This document shows positions 51,604-60,323 of a stretch of 64,000 nucleotides of DNA, piece after piece. The stretch lies in contig OU015322.1 in assembly GCA_907163225.1 (NCBI GenBank), positions 2,848,060-2,912,059 on the forward strand. The letters are read 5' to 3'. The notes under the pieces were generated by a model. The model searched no databases, was not told where the DNA came from, and saw nothing but the letters and a program-made list of their open reading frames with translations. Position numbers and translations under genes: made by a program. Position 1 is the first letter of the stretch, and the number at the start of each line of letters is the position of its first letter. The DNA is from an uncultured Rhodocyclaceae bacterium (GTDB lineage Bacteria; Pseudomonadota; Gammaproteobacteria; Burkholderiales; Rhodocyclaceae).

Positions 51604-52284
51604 CTAGGGAAGTTTGCCGACGGCAACCATGCGCGATTTGAGCACGGTGGGGATGATCCAGGTGACGAGATCGTCGAAGGTGTCGGTCGGGGTGTGAGAA
51701 ATGAAAGTCAGGTCGGCATCGGCATTTTCTGCTTCATCTCCGGCGGCTCCGGGTAGTTGCGTGCCGCTGGGCAGGTAGGCACCGGCGCCGCGGCTGCCGT
51801 GGCTGACGATGACAGCAGGTAGGGCGGAGGCAATGTCATAGCCTGAAGTAGGTGCGTCCTTGATGTTGGCGTTGCCTAGGGTCTCCAGTGTGAAGCTGGC
51901 GAGCGCACCAGCAGGAACGGCTGCCGCAAACTGGTTGCGTGCGTAGTAGGTCAGCCGTTGCCCCCACGGGTCGGTTTCAGGCAAGCCGAGCGTGCTCCAA
52001 GGTAGTACGCCATGTTCAACGGCGCAGTTTTCCTTGCCTGCGTTGGCGTTCGTGTTGGCCAGGGTCGGGGAGGCCGGGCAGGGCAGGCGGCCGTTGGTAA
52101 TAGCGAACCCGAGCAGGGCTTCCTTTGCATTGTCGAGCTGGCGCTGAGCTTCCTGATAGTTGTTGGCGTCTCGTTGCGCAGACAGGCCGAGCATCAGCCC
52201 GCTTGAGAGAAGTGCGACGATGACCAGCACCACGGTCAGTTCGACCAAGGAGAAACCTTGTTGGAAAAGGTGGCGCTTGGGCAT
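51604..52284 (-). CDS. Minor prepilin (GspH/MshD-like)
   Basis: Prepilin of 226 aa from ATG 52284 (MPKRHLFQQG|FSLVELTVVLVIVALLSSG) with Glu at +5. The remainder (AKEALLGFAITNGRLPCPA, GVLPWSTLGLPETDPWG, SRGAGAYLPSG) is shared with the large prepilin-like protein upstream (both have NGRLPCP/PGSLPCP and LPWxTL). An in-frame ATG at 52314 overlaps the upstream gene and is less likely. It is the last gene of the pilus operon. Confidence 0.88.
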   Translation of the reverse strand: MPKRHLFQQGFSLVELTVVLVIVALLSSGLMLGLSAQRDANNYQEAQRQLDNAKEALLGFAITNGRLPCPASPTLANTNANAGKENCAVEHGVLPWSTLGLPETDPWGQRLTYYARNQFAAAVPAGALASFTLETLGNANIKDAPTSGYDIASALPAVIVSHGSRGAGAYLPSGTQLPGAAGDEAENADADLTFISHTPTDTFDDLVTWIIPTVLKSRMVAVGKLP

Positions 52285-52294
52285 CGTCAATTCG

Positions 52295-54934
52295 TTAGTA
52301 GGAAAGTCGATCATTGAAATCGATCATTGGCGGAGGTGGTGGTGCCGCTGTGGCAAAGGCGCCAGACGGGGCTGCCGCATCTCCGTTCCGAGAGAAATGA
52401 GCATTGATGTTTTCGAGGAAGTTGGCAGTGGCCAGAGTACCCCGATTCTGGGTGGCAAATGCGCGGCCTGCGGCCAGCGCGACGACTCGGTAAGTTCCGG
52501 TGCCGTTAACGGTCAGCTTGCCCGGTTCGTTCATCGTTGCGCCGCTGATCTGGTAAAAAATGGTGTTGGCCCACTGGTTATTGCTCCACCAGGTGGCCTT
52601 TGGCAACAAGAAGTCGCAGCGGCTGGACAGCCAGGTGATGGGAAATGCGCTGGCCGTTGTTCCCGAAAGCTGGGTGCCCAAGGCATTGGCGGCGGTCAGC
52701 AGCGAACTAACCAGCCCGTTCGTTTCGGCGAGTGCGGTGATGGCATTGGCCTGATTTTTGGCGCTTGGGCTGCTGATGTAGTCCTGCAAAAGGGCGGCCG
52801 ATTCGTTCTTGCCGGTAATGCTGGCCAAGGCATCGCTGGCTAGCTTGTAGGCAGAGCTGTTGAGGGCAACAGCCTTACTCGGGTCTTTGTCTGCAGTGAG
52901 CGGATTGGCCTTGGCGAGTGGCGCGATCAGGGCAGCATTGGTGGCAACGATTTTTGCCCATATTTCGAGGTCGACCGTAGCATCACCCAGTGTATTGGCG
53001 GAGGGCTTGATGTCTATCGGTAGGGGGCGTGGGATGGCAGTATCGATTTGGACAAAATCTGTGCGGGCCGCTTTGAAGGCCGCAACGGCAGCTATCAGGC
53101 TAGTGTGGCTGACGTTGTTGTCGATCAGTTCGTTATTGTTGATGGTGACTGCGAGAGCTGAAATTTTGCCAATAGCGATTGCCGTGCTTGTGTCGACCAA
53201 AGAATAGTCCGGCCGGCTGAATTGAATTGAATTGATTGCATCGCTTAGCGCAGCGGAGGCCTCTACCCTTTTGGTGACTATATCGCTGACGCCGGTCGTA
53301 ATGCCATCGATTGATGCTTTGGTGGCGGTCAGAGTAGTTAGCAGGACGCTTGTGTTTTCTGCTGTTGGCGCATCACGTAGTTTCGCGGACAGGGAGGCCA
53401 AAGGGGAGGCGTATGTGCTGATTACGCTGGCCCGCAGGTTGACGCGACTGGCTTCGACACTGTTCTGCAGGGTGCCGAGTATTCCGATAAGGCTGGCGGC
53501 GGCCGTTTGGGAGGTGCTGCCTTCACAGGAAAGTGACAGGTTGGCCGTGGCGTTGCAGGCGGCTCTTGCCGCCTGCTGGGCAGCGTTAAGCGACGGGGAT
53601 ATATCTGGGCGAGCAGTTGTTGCTGTCCATAGCAGGTCTCGGATGGACTGTGTGATGGCAGCGTACTCGGTAGAGGTTGCCGCTCGGCCTAGCGCAGTGG
53701 TTAGCTGGCCGATTTGCCACGGAAAGGCGTCGATGCCTAGTTGGGCAATCTGGTCGGTCAGCTCGTCCAAGTTTGAATTGCTGGTTTTGACCAAGGCTTT
53801 TTCGATAGCTATTCCCTCGATGATGGTTATACCTCCCGCGCTTGTGGCATTTCCAACGTCTTTCTTTAGTCCAGCTAGTTGATCGACAGCATCGTCCGCC
53901 ACCTGTTTGAGTTTGTTGGAAACAGAGAAAATGGCATCAAAGAGATTGCGGGCCTGTAGGATTGCATCGCCAAGCCCGTTGAGTGCGGTCAGTTGCTGGC
54001 TGGCATCTGGTGCGCTGGAAAGTTGAGTCAGCGTCTGGCTAAGTTGAATGATGCTGGCCTTCAGCGCGGCTTCCGGGCCGGCATCGGGTTGGGTGCTGGG
54101 GACGCGCCCGAACAGGCTGTTGGCCTTGCCCTGGAATCCACTCGCCGACAGTGGGGCCGGCCAAGGGTAGCGATGGTCGGTGTTGGCGGTGGAGGCTGCA
54201 TGCTGGGCGAGACAGCTCCGGACCTCGTTGGCGACGCGCTTCTCGACGGCGGCCATCAGTTCCTGGCGGGTGATGACCAGAACGATGTCGTTGAAGTTGT
54301 CGCTCTGCGGGCCGGTGACGTAGATGTTGTCGCCATTGCTGTTTTCGCCATCCAAATAGGCTGCTGGGGTGAGCGAGGGATAGGTTTTGCCGGCTGGCGG
54401 CGATCTGTCCTGTCCTGCCAAGGCACCACGCGGGGCGATGATCAGAGCAACGATGTCATTGTTGGTGTTGCCGTCAACGGTCAGGCCAGGATTGGTGTCG
54501 CTGTTTATCGGATGGGCGCTGTCGTCATCACGCAAGGCAGAGGAAAGCACGTACCACAGGCGGCTGCCTGTGTCGTCGGTCAGTTCCGGTAGGTCCAGGG
54601 TTGCCCAGGGTAGCCAACCGACGTAGCTGGGGCATTGTGTCGCTCCTGCCCCAATAAACTTATCGGCTGTCCCATCGTAGGGCACATTAATGCCAATATC
54701 GCCAATGTCCGGACAGGGCAGGCTGCCCGGGCGGTTGTCATCGGTGACTGCCCGGGCAATCAATGCCTCTTTGGCACGAACCAGTGCGGCAGCAATTTTG
54801 ACCTCCTGCCCGGTCTTGTTGAACTGGCTGTTGGCACTGCGATAAAAGGCATAGCCGCCAGCCATTGCGACGAGAATCATGAGCATCCAGAGTGCGACAC
54901 CCCTTTGCGTTTTCGGCGGGGCGCGGTATTTCAT
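52295..54934 (-). CDS. Large prepilin-like minor pilin (879 aa)
   Basis: The N-terminus is KTQRG|VALWMLMILVAMAGGYAFYR: a prepilin-peptidase-like leader and hydrophobic helix, but no Glu at +5, as in PilX/GspK-type tip proteins. Residues 60-180 resemble the smaller prepilin (RPGSLPCPDIGDIG, LPWATLDLPELTDD). A long Ala/Ser/Thr-rich helical middle (about 280-760) and a Trp/Cys-containing C-terminal part (ITWLSSRCDFLLPK, LAAGRAFATQNRG) follow. Much longer than usual minor pilins; possibly an adhesive tip. Overlaps mshK-like gene by ATGA. Confidence 0.8.
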   Translation of the reverse strand: MKYRAPPKTQRGVALWMLMILVAMAGGYAFYRSANSQFNKTGQEVKIAAALVRAKEALIARAVTDDNRPGSLPCPDIGDIGINVPYDGTADKFIGAGATQCPSYVGWLPWATLDLPELTDDTGSRLWYVLSSALRDDDSAHPINSDTNPGLTVDGNTNNDIVALIIAPRGALAGQDRSPPAGKTYPSLTPAAYLDGENSNGDNIYVTGPQSDNFNDIVLVITRQELMAAVEKRVANEVRSCLAQHAASTANTDHRYPWPAPLSASGFQGKANSLFGRVPSTQPDAGPEAALKASIIQLSQTLTQLSSAPDASQQLTALNGLGDAILQARNLFDAIFSVSNKLKQVADDAVDQLAGLKKDVGNATSAGGITIIEGIAIEKALVKTSNSNLDELTDQIAQLGIDAFPWQIGQLTTALGRAATSTEYAAITQSIRDLLWTATTARPDISPSLNAAQQAARAACNATANLSLSCEGSTSQTAAASLIGILGTLQNSVEASRVNLRASVISTYASPLASLSAKLRDAPTAENTSVLLTTLTATKASIDGITTGVSDIVTKRVEASAALSDAINSIQFSRPDYSLVDTSTAIAIGKISALAVTINNNELIDNNVSHTSLIAAVAAFKAARTDFVQIDTAIPRPLPIDIKPSANTLGDATVDLEIWAKIVATNAALIAPLAKANPLTADKDPSKAVALNSSAYKLASDALASITGKNESAALLQDYISSPSAKNQANAITALAETNGLVSSLLTAANALGTQLSGTTASAFPITWLSSRCDFLLPKATWWSNNQWANTIFYQISGATMNEPGKLTVNGTGTYRVVALAAGRAFATQNRGTLATANFLENINAHFSRNGDAAAPSGAFATAAPPPPPMIDFNDRLSY

Positions 54935-55302
54935 TTTCTGGCGCTGCCCGGTTTGATCTGGATGCGGCCGCCTTGGAGCAGGCTTTCGCGTTCGCCGGTG
55001 GCGGGGTTGAAGGTGTCGCCGACGGGGACGCGTGGTGGCAGTGCGGTGCCATCCCAGTTGACTTCGCCGTTGATCCAGCGGGTTCGACGGCCGTTGCTGC
55101 TGCGCACTTCGCCGTTGAAGGTCTGGCTGGCTTCGCTGCTGCTGGTCTCCGGTAGAAAACCGGGATTGCGCTGGCGCTGAAGATCGAGCTTGGTGCGTTG
55201 TTGCGGGGCCAGGAACAGGCGGCCAAGTTGGGCTTCTTCTGCCTGGCAGGGAATCGCGACGGCAGCGAGTAGCAGGAGGGGGATCAGGCGCGCCATGCTC
55301 AT
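54931..55302 (-). CDS. MshK-like small periplasmic protein
   Basis: 123 aa with a signal peptide (LIPLLLLAAVAIPCQA). The short mature part (QLGRLFLAPQQRTKLDLQ, RTRWINGEVNWDG, RESLLQGGRIQIKPGS) fits the position and size of MshK/GspB-like proteins in MSHA loci; similarity is only structural by eye. It overlaps both neighbours by four bases. Confidence 0.7.
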   Translation of the reverse strand: MSMARLIPLLLLAAVAIPCQAEEAQLGRLFLAPQQRTKLDLQRQRNPGFLPETSSSEASQTFNGEVRSSNGRRTRWINGEVNWDGTALPPRVPVGDTFNPATGERESLLQGGRIQIKPGSARK

Positions 55303-55901
55303 TTCTTTTCGCTAGCGCTGCGGACGGTTAGCCACTGCATTTCGCATTCGGCGGCAAATTGGGCCATGGCTTCGCGCCCATCTGCCTGTCGGGTCAAGGC
55401 TGAAAGTTTGCAGCTACGAACAATGACCAGCGCCTTGGCGTTTTTCTGGATGCGGGCAAGGAATCTGAGCAGGTCTTCTTCATGCACCACCCGAAGCTGG
55501 AGGCGCAGCGGGCTGCTGAACCAGATTTGCGTGCTCTCATCGCCGGCGTCCAGTTTGCTCTGGGCGCCAAATTCGTAGGTCATGCCGGGGATGCGCAACT
55601 CGCGATGGGCGTCGCGAAGCGTTTCAATCCAGTCGAGCCGCCTTTCCTCGCCGGCCAAGCCGGAATTTCGCAATTGTTGGAAAAGTTGCGCCCTTTCCTT
55701 GATCTCCTGTTCCTCGCTGCGAGCCTGGCGCAGCCGCTGTTCGATCTGGATTTTGGCGCTGGCGGCAGCATTGCGCTCGCGGTCGGCCTTGTCGGCATCA
55801 AGGTGGGTGGCCCAGGCCAGCAGGCAGGCAACGGCGATCAGGGCAAGCATGACCGTCAGCGGCAGCCAGAGTTTCGGAAGGTCGCGTTTCGTCAGTTTCA
55901 T
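55299..55901 (-). CDS. MshJ/PilO-like pilus assembly protein
   Basis: 200-aa bitopic inner-membrane protein: a short cytoplasmic N-terminus, one TM (LWLPLTVMLALIAVACLLAW), a coiled coil (about 45-85; SAKIQIEQRLRQARSEEQEI) and a ferredoxin-like periplasmic domain. This is the PilO/GspM layout that aligns the secretin with the inner-membrane platform. Overlaps the MshI-like gene by four bases. Confidence 0.78.
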   Translation of the reverse strand: MKLTKRDLPKLWLPLTVMLALIAVACLLAWATHLDADKADRERNAAASAKIQIEQRLRQARSEEQEIKERAQLFQQLRNSGLAGEERRLDWIETLRDAHRELRIPGMTYEFGAQSKLDAGDESTQIWFSSPLRLQLRVVHEEDLLRFLARIQKNAKALVIVRSCKLSALTRQADGREAMAQFAAECEMQWLTVRSASEKK

Positions 55902-57406
55902 GGCGCGATTTTCCGGATGACTTCAACTGAAAATGGCCGGGGCTTGGCGTCTTCATCCAGCCCGTCGCCACCGCGCAGGGCGCTGCCGGACTCGATGTCA
56001 AACGGGCGCTGCAATACGTTGACGGTATTGGCCGGGTCGGCGCGCAGGGCTTGTACGAATTGATCAAACACGGCCAGGGTTTGTCTTGTGGTGGCTCGTT
56101 CCAGGCGAATGGCGCCGCGCACTGTGGTGATTTCAGGCCCGCTGCTGATTGCTGCGGTCAACGGTAAAAATGTGCCATTTTTCCAATCGATGCTTTCGAG
56201 CGCGATGGCCGGCATACGATCCAGAACGCGGCTGATCATGGCGTAGCTCGAATTTGGCTGGCGCTGCAGGCTGCGCAGCTCGCCGTAGCGATGGGTTAGC
56301 CGGCGCAGCGTGTCGTTGTCGATCTCCAGTTGCGGGAACGTGGCAGCGATTTCGCTGTATCGCCGCTTGAGGTCGGCCGTTTCGGCCGAGAGCGCCGCAA
56401 CTTCCTGGCGCAGAGTATGCCCGACATAGGCTTCCTTGGCCGCGAAAAGCAGGCTGCCAAGCAGCGCGATCAGGCCGGCAGCGATCAGGCCGCGGCGAAT
56501 CTGCGATAACTGGAAATGGTGGCGGTGGTCAGCGTTGGCAAATTGCTGGCGGGGTGGCGCCGTGGTCAGCAGGTGCAGAAAAAGCAGTTCGCTGCGATTG
56601 TCGTCGGGCAGCGTGCGCAGCTGGAGCTTGTGGGCTGCAGCGTGGCTGTCGATCAGCGTGAAATCGAGCAGGCCGTGTTCGGGCCTGGCCTTTTCGATGG
56701 CGGGAATTGTCTGTGGATGGGCGACGATGAAGACAGGCAGGTTTTCATCGCGCCCGATCAGCCGCTGGCCGATCAGGTACTGGCGCAGCTTGCCGGATTC
56801 AGCCGCAAAGGCGCTGGCAATGCCGGCAATGCTGCTGTCGACCAGCGGGGCCATGCGTGAAAAATGCGCATGGCCGTCGACCAGGTAGCTTTCGCGGATC
56901 GAGCTGTCCTGCAAGGTAAGCAGCATGCAGCGCTGGCTCCCCAGCCCCAGTTTTTTGAGCAGCTCGCCGCCCAGCTGGGCAACGGTGTATATGCCGGCCA
57001 GTGCCGCGTCGGCGCTGGCAATCCGGCGTAACCAGGGCTCGAAATTTGCCGGGCTGGTCAGCGCCGAGAGCAGCAGCTTTTCGTTCTTGCGCTGGGATTT
57101 CTCGTAGCCCAGCGAAATGGCGCTGGAGAGTGAGGTGCCCAGAAAGTGCTGGCCGATCTTGCGGGTAATGAGCGCTTGACGGTCGCCGCCCTGCAGGAAA
57201 GGAATGGTCTCCAGTGAATGGCCTTCTTCGGCGACATTGGCCAGCAGTGAGAAATGACTGTTGCGGTTTTGGGCCAGGTATTCGGCAAACTGCTGAAGCC
57301 CGGTCTCGTCGTTGTCGAAAGCGCCTTCGGACAACAGCGCGCCCTGCTGCCAGGCGTAGGCCGAGAGCCGATGGGCGTTGAGGTAGAGAAGGCGACGGCT
57401 GGTCAC
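55898..57406 (-). CDS. MshI/PilM-GspL-like platform protein
   Basis: 502-aa protein with an actin-like N-terminal domain (about 1-290; RRLLYLNAHRLSAYAWQQG, LGGELLKKLGLGSQ), a TM near 315 (LIAAGLIALLGSLLFAAKE), a coiled coil and a PilN-like periplasmic part. It resembles a fused PilM-PilN or GspL and would recruit the ATPase. It overlaps the GspF-like gene by four bases. Confidence 0.8.
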   Translation of the reverse strand: MTSRRLLYLNAHRLSAYAWQQGALLSEGAFDNDETGLQQFAEYLAQNRNSHFSLLANVAEEGHSLETIPFLQGGDRQALITRKIGQHFLGTSLSSAISLGYEKSQRKNEKLLLSALTSPANFEPWLRRIASADAALAGIYTVAQLGGELLKKLGLGSQRCMLLTLQDSSIRESYLVDGHAHFSRMAPLVDSSIAGIASAFAAESGKLRQYLIGQRLIGRDENLPVFIVAHPQTIPAIEKARPEHGLLDFTLIDSHAAAHKLQLRTLPDDNRSELLFLHLLTTAPPRQQFANADHRHHFQLSQIRRGLIAAGLIALLGSLLFAAKEAYVGHTLRQEVAALSAETADLKRRYSEIAATFPQLEIDNDTLRRLTHRYGELRSLQRQPNSSYAMISRVLDRMPAIALESIDWKNGTFLPLTAAISSGPEITTVRGAIRLERATTRQTLAVFDQFVQALRADPANTVNVLQRPFDIESGSALRGGDGLDEDAKPRPFSVEVIRKIAP

Positions 57407-58602
57407 GTTTTGATCTTGCTGATGACGTCGTAAATGGGGCCAATGACCGACAGCATAATCCAGCCGAGCAGTGCACCCATGAATAGCGTCAGCATCGGCT
57501 CGATCAGTGCCTGCGCCTTGCCGACCGATTCCTTGACGTCACGATTGTAAAAATAACTGACGTTGAGCAGCGCCTTGTCCAGTCCGCCGGTGCTTTCGCC
57601 AATCCGCAGCATGCGGACGACAAGCGGTGGGAACATGCCGACATCCTTGAAGGCACCGGCTACGTTCTGGCCTTCGCGGATGGCTTGTTCGACCCGTTCC
57701 AGCGCCTTTTGGACAACCCGGTTGCCGACGATATTTTGTGTCGTGCGGATTGATTCAAGCACCGGTATGCCGGAAGCGTAGAGCATGGCAAAGGTGTTGG
57801 CGAAGCGGGAAAGAATGATTTTCTTGAGGATGGGGCCGACCAGCGGCAGGCGCAGCTTGATGCCGTCGAGACGAAACCTGGCCAGCGGGTTGCTGCGCAG
57901 AACAGCCTGCGCGATAACGACGGCAATGATCGGTAGCGCCAGAAAGACATACCAGTAACCGACCAGCAGGTCAGAGATGAAAAACAGCAGCTTGGTGTGC
58001 ACTGGCAGCACCTGTCCCATATTGTTCACGAACTGCTTGAGCTGCGGGACCATGTAGATCATCAGGAAAAAAGTCGCAGAAACCACGATGCTGGCGACAA
58101 AGGCCGGGTACATCAGCAGCTTTTTGGTATGCGATGCCAGTTCATCTTCCCATTTCAGCGACTCGGTCAGGCTGGCCAGTACGTCGGGCAGTTGGCCGCT
58201 GGTTTCGCCAGCGCGGATCAGGTTGCCGAACACCTGACTGAAAACATCCGGATGCGCGCTCATGGCCTGCGACAGCGTCTGGCCACCCTCGATGCCTTCG
58301 ATCAACCCCGCCATGACCTCACGAAAGCGCGGATGCTCCACCGAGTCGCGCAGGTCGGTCAGTCCATCGAGAATGGGCACGCCGGCGCGCGTCAGATGTT
58401 CGAGATGAAAACAGAAATTGATCAGTTCCGGGCGCGGTACCTTGTGCCCGCCAAAAAGGGCGTGCTGCTTGATCGGTGTGCCGGTAACCAGATCTAGGTG
58501 CATGCGCTTCAGGCGCATTTCGAGGTCGACCAGGTTGATGGCATCGAGGCGCCCGTAGGTCATCCGTCCTTCCGCGCTGACCGCCTTGTAGTCGAAAAGC
58601 AT
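57403..58602 (-). CDS. mshG: GspF/MshG-type inner-membrane platform protein
   Basis: 399-aa protein with two T2SSF domains (FCFHLEHLTRAGVPILDGLT and FANTFAMLYASGIPVLESI) and three TM helices (VASIVVSATFFLMIYMV; YWYVFLALPIIAVVIAQAV; ALIEPMLTLFMGALLGWIML). It forms the rotating platform in type IV pilus assembly. It follows the ATPase gene by seven bases. Confidence 0.92.
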   Translation of the reverse strand: MLFDYKAVSAEGRMTYGRLDAINLVDLEMRLKRMHLDLVTGTPIKQHALFGGHKVPRPELINFCFHLEHLTRAGVPILDGLTDLRDSVEHPRFREVMAGLIEGIEGGQTLSQAMSAHPDVFSQVFGNLIRAGETSGQLPDVLASLTESLKWEDELASHTKKLLMYPAFVASIVVSATFFLMIYMVPQLKQFVNNMGQVLPVHTKLLFFISDLLVGYWYVFLALPIIAVVIAQAVLRSNPLARFRLDGIKLRLPLVGPILKKIILSRFANTFAMLYASGIPVLESIRTTQNIVGNRVVQKALERVEQAIREGQNVAGAFKDVGMFPPLVVRMLRIGESTGGLDKALLNVSYFYNRDVKESVGKAQALIEPMLTLFMGALLGWIMLSVIGPIYDVISKIKT

Positions 58603-58609
58603 GGTGCGG

Positions 58610-60316
58610 CTACATCCGGTCGGTCAGGTCAACGACGCGGGCCAGTTCCTCGAGCGAGGTCGCACCGTTCAACACGCGAAGCATGCCGTCATCGGCCAGC
58701 GTGGTGAAGCCTCGCTGCATGGCCAGTGCCCGGATTTCGTGGGTGGTGGCACGGCGGGCAATCAGTTCGTCAATGCCGGCATCGATGCGCAGCAGTTCCA
58801 TGATGGCGATGCGCCCGCGGTATCCCTGGAAATCGCACAGCTCGCAACCGGTGGCACGGAAAAGGACGGGGCGTGGCCCTTCGCCGAGCGGGCCAAGCAG
58901 GTGGGTTTCGTGCGGTTCGGCGTGGTAGGGCGTCTTGCAGTGATCGCACAGGCGGCGGATCAGGCGCTGGGCGATGATGCCGATGATGTTGCCAGCCATG
59001 ACATCGGGCAACACGCCGATGTCGAGCAGGCGGGGTACGGCGCCAATGGCCGAATTGGTGTGCAGGGTGGTGTACACCTGATGGCCGGTCATGGCAGCAC
59101 GGAAGGCCATTTCAGCAGTTTCGGCATCGCGGACTTCGCCAACCAGAATGACGTCAGGGTCTTGCCGCATCATTGAGCGGATGCCGTTGGCAAAATCGAG
59201 CTTGGCGGTTTCCGAGACCGAGGTCTGGCGAACCATGGCCATCGGGTATTCGACCGGGTCTTCGAGGGTCATGATGTGGATGCCCTCGGCGTTGATGTGG
59301 TTTAGCACCGAGTACAGGGTCGTGGTCTTTCCGCTGCCGGTCGGGCCAGTGACGAGAATGATTCCTTCGGGCCGGGAGATCATCAGTTTGAGCTGGTAGA
59401 GGTGCTCTTCGGCCAGCCCCAGGTTTTCCAGCGGCACGATGCCCTTTTGCCGATCGAGAATACGCAGGACGACGTTTTCGCCGTGAATGGTCGGCTGGCT
59501 AGCGACGCGGAAATCGATGGGGCGACCGGAAACGGTCAGGCTGATCCGGCCATCCTGCGGGGCGCGGGTTTCGGCGATGTTCATGCCGGAGAGTACCTTC
59601 ATGCGCACCGTCATGGCCGGCCAGTAGGACTTATGCAGGGCGCGGATCTGGCGCAGCATGCCGTCGATACGGTAGCGAATGCGCAGGAAGTTGGCTTCCG
59701 GCTCGAAGTGGATGTCCGAGGCCTCGCGTTTGACGGCGTCGGTCAGGATCGAATCGATCAGGCGAACGACTGGCTGGCTGTATTCGTCGTCGGTCGTGGA
59801 AAGGCTGTACCAGTCAATTTCGCCGGTTTCGATTTCGTGCAGGATGCCGTCGATCGACAGTTCGTGGCCGTAATACTGGTCGATGGCGTGGTCGATTTCC
59901 GATTCGCCGGCGAGCAGCGTTTCGATTTCGATGCCTTCTTCCAGTTCGCTGCGGACGCGATCCAGGCCGACGATGTCATTGATGTCGGCAATGGCCAGGG
60001 TCAAGCGCCGGCTTTGGCGATCATAGTCGAGCGGCAGCAGATGATGACGCTTGGCCAGATCGCGAGGCACCAGTTTCAGCGCCTGCGGGTCAATCGCAGC
60101 GTGCGACAGATCAATGCTTTGTTTGCCGAGATTTTCGGAGAGCGCCTGACGCAAGGTGGCTTCGGTGACGAACCCCAGGGCGACCAGCAATTTGCCGATC
60201 GGCTGGTTTTGCTTCATTTGCTCCAGCAGCGCAATGCGCAGCTGATCTTCCGACAGAATGCCTTCGGCGATCAGTATCTGGCCGAGCGGGCGGCGCTGGA
60301 GTGGTGATGTGCTCAT
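58610..60316 (-). CDS. mshE: MshE/GspE-type pilus assembly ATPase
   Basis: Hexameric secretion ATPase (568 aa from ATG 60316). Its N-terminal MshEN domain repeats the c-di-GMP-binding pattern (RPLGQILIAEGILSEDQL, ALLEQ, then PIGKLLVALGFVTEATL). Then Walker A GPTGSGKTTTLYSVL, Asp box LEDPVEYPM, Walker B MRQDPDVILVGEVRDAETAE, His box, and a zinc site (CDHCKTPYH, CELCDFQGYRG). In Vibrio MshE this domain senses c-di-GMP. An extra 20 in-frame codons upstream are not favoured. Confidence 0.93.
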   Translation of the reverse strand: MSTSPLQRRPLGQILIAEGILSEDQLRIALLEQMKQNQPIGKLLVALGFVTEATLRQALSENLGKQSIDLSHAAIDPQALKLVPRDLAKRHHLLPLDYDRQSRRLTLAIADINDIVGLDRVRSELEEGIEIETLLAGESEIDHAIDQYYGHELSIDGILHEIETGEIDWYSLSTTDDEYSQPVVRLIDSILTDAVKREASDIHFEPEANFLRIRYRIDGMLRQIRALHKSYWPAMTVRMKVLSGMNIAETRAPQDGRISLTVSGRPIDFRVASQPTIHGENVVLRILDRQKGIVPLENLGLAEEHLYQLKLMISRPEGIILVTGPTGSGKTTTLYSVLNHINAEGIHIMTLEDPVEYPMAMVRQTSVSETAKLDFANGIRSMMRQDPDVILVGEVRDAETAEMAFRAAMTGHQVYTTLHTNSAIGAVPRLLDIGVLPDVMAGNIIGIIAQRLIRRLCDHCKTPYHAEPHETHLLGPLGEGPRPVLFRATGCELCDFQGYRGRIAIMELLRIDAGIDELIARRATTHEIRALAMQRGFTTLADDGMLRVLNGATSLEELARVVDLTDRM

Positions 60317-60323
60317 GCGCGGG

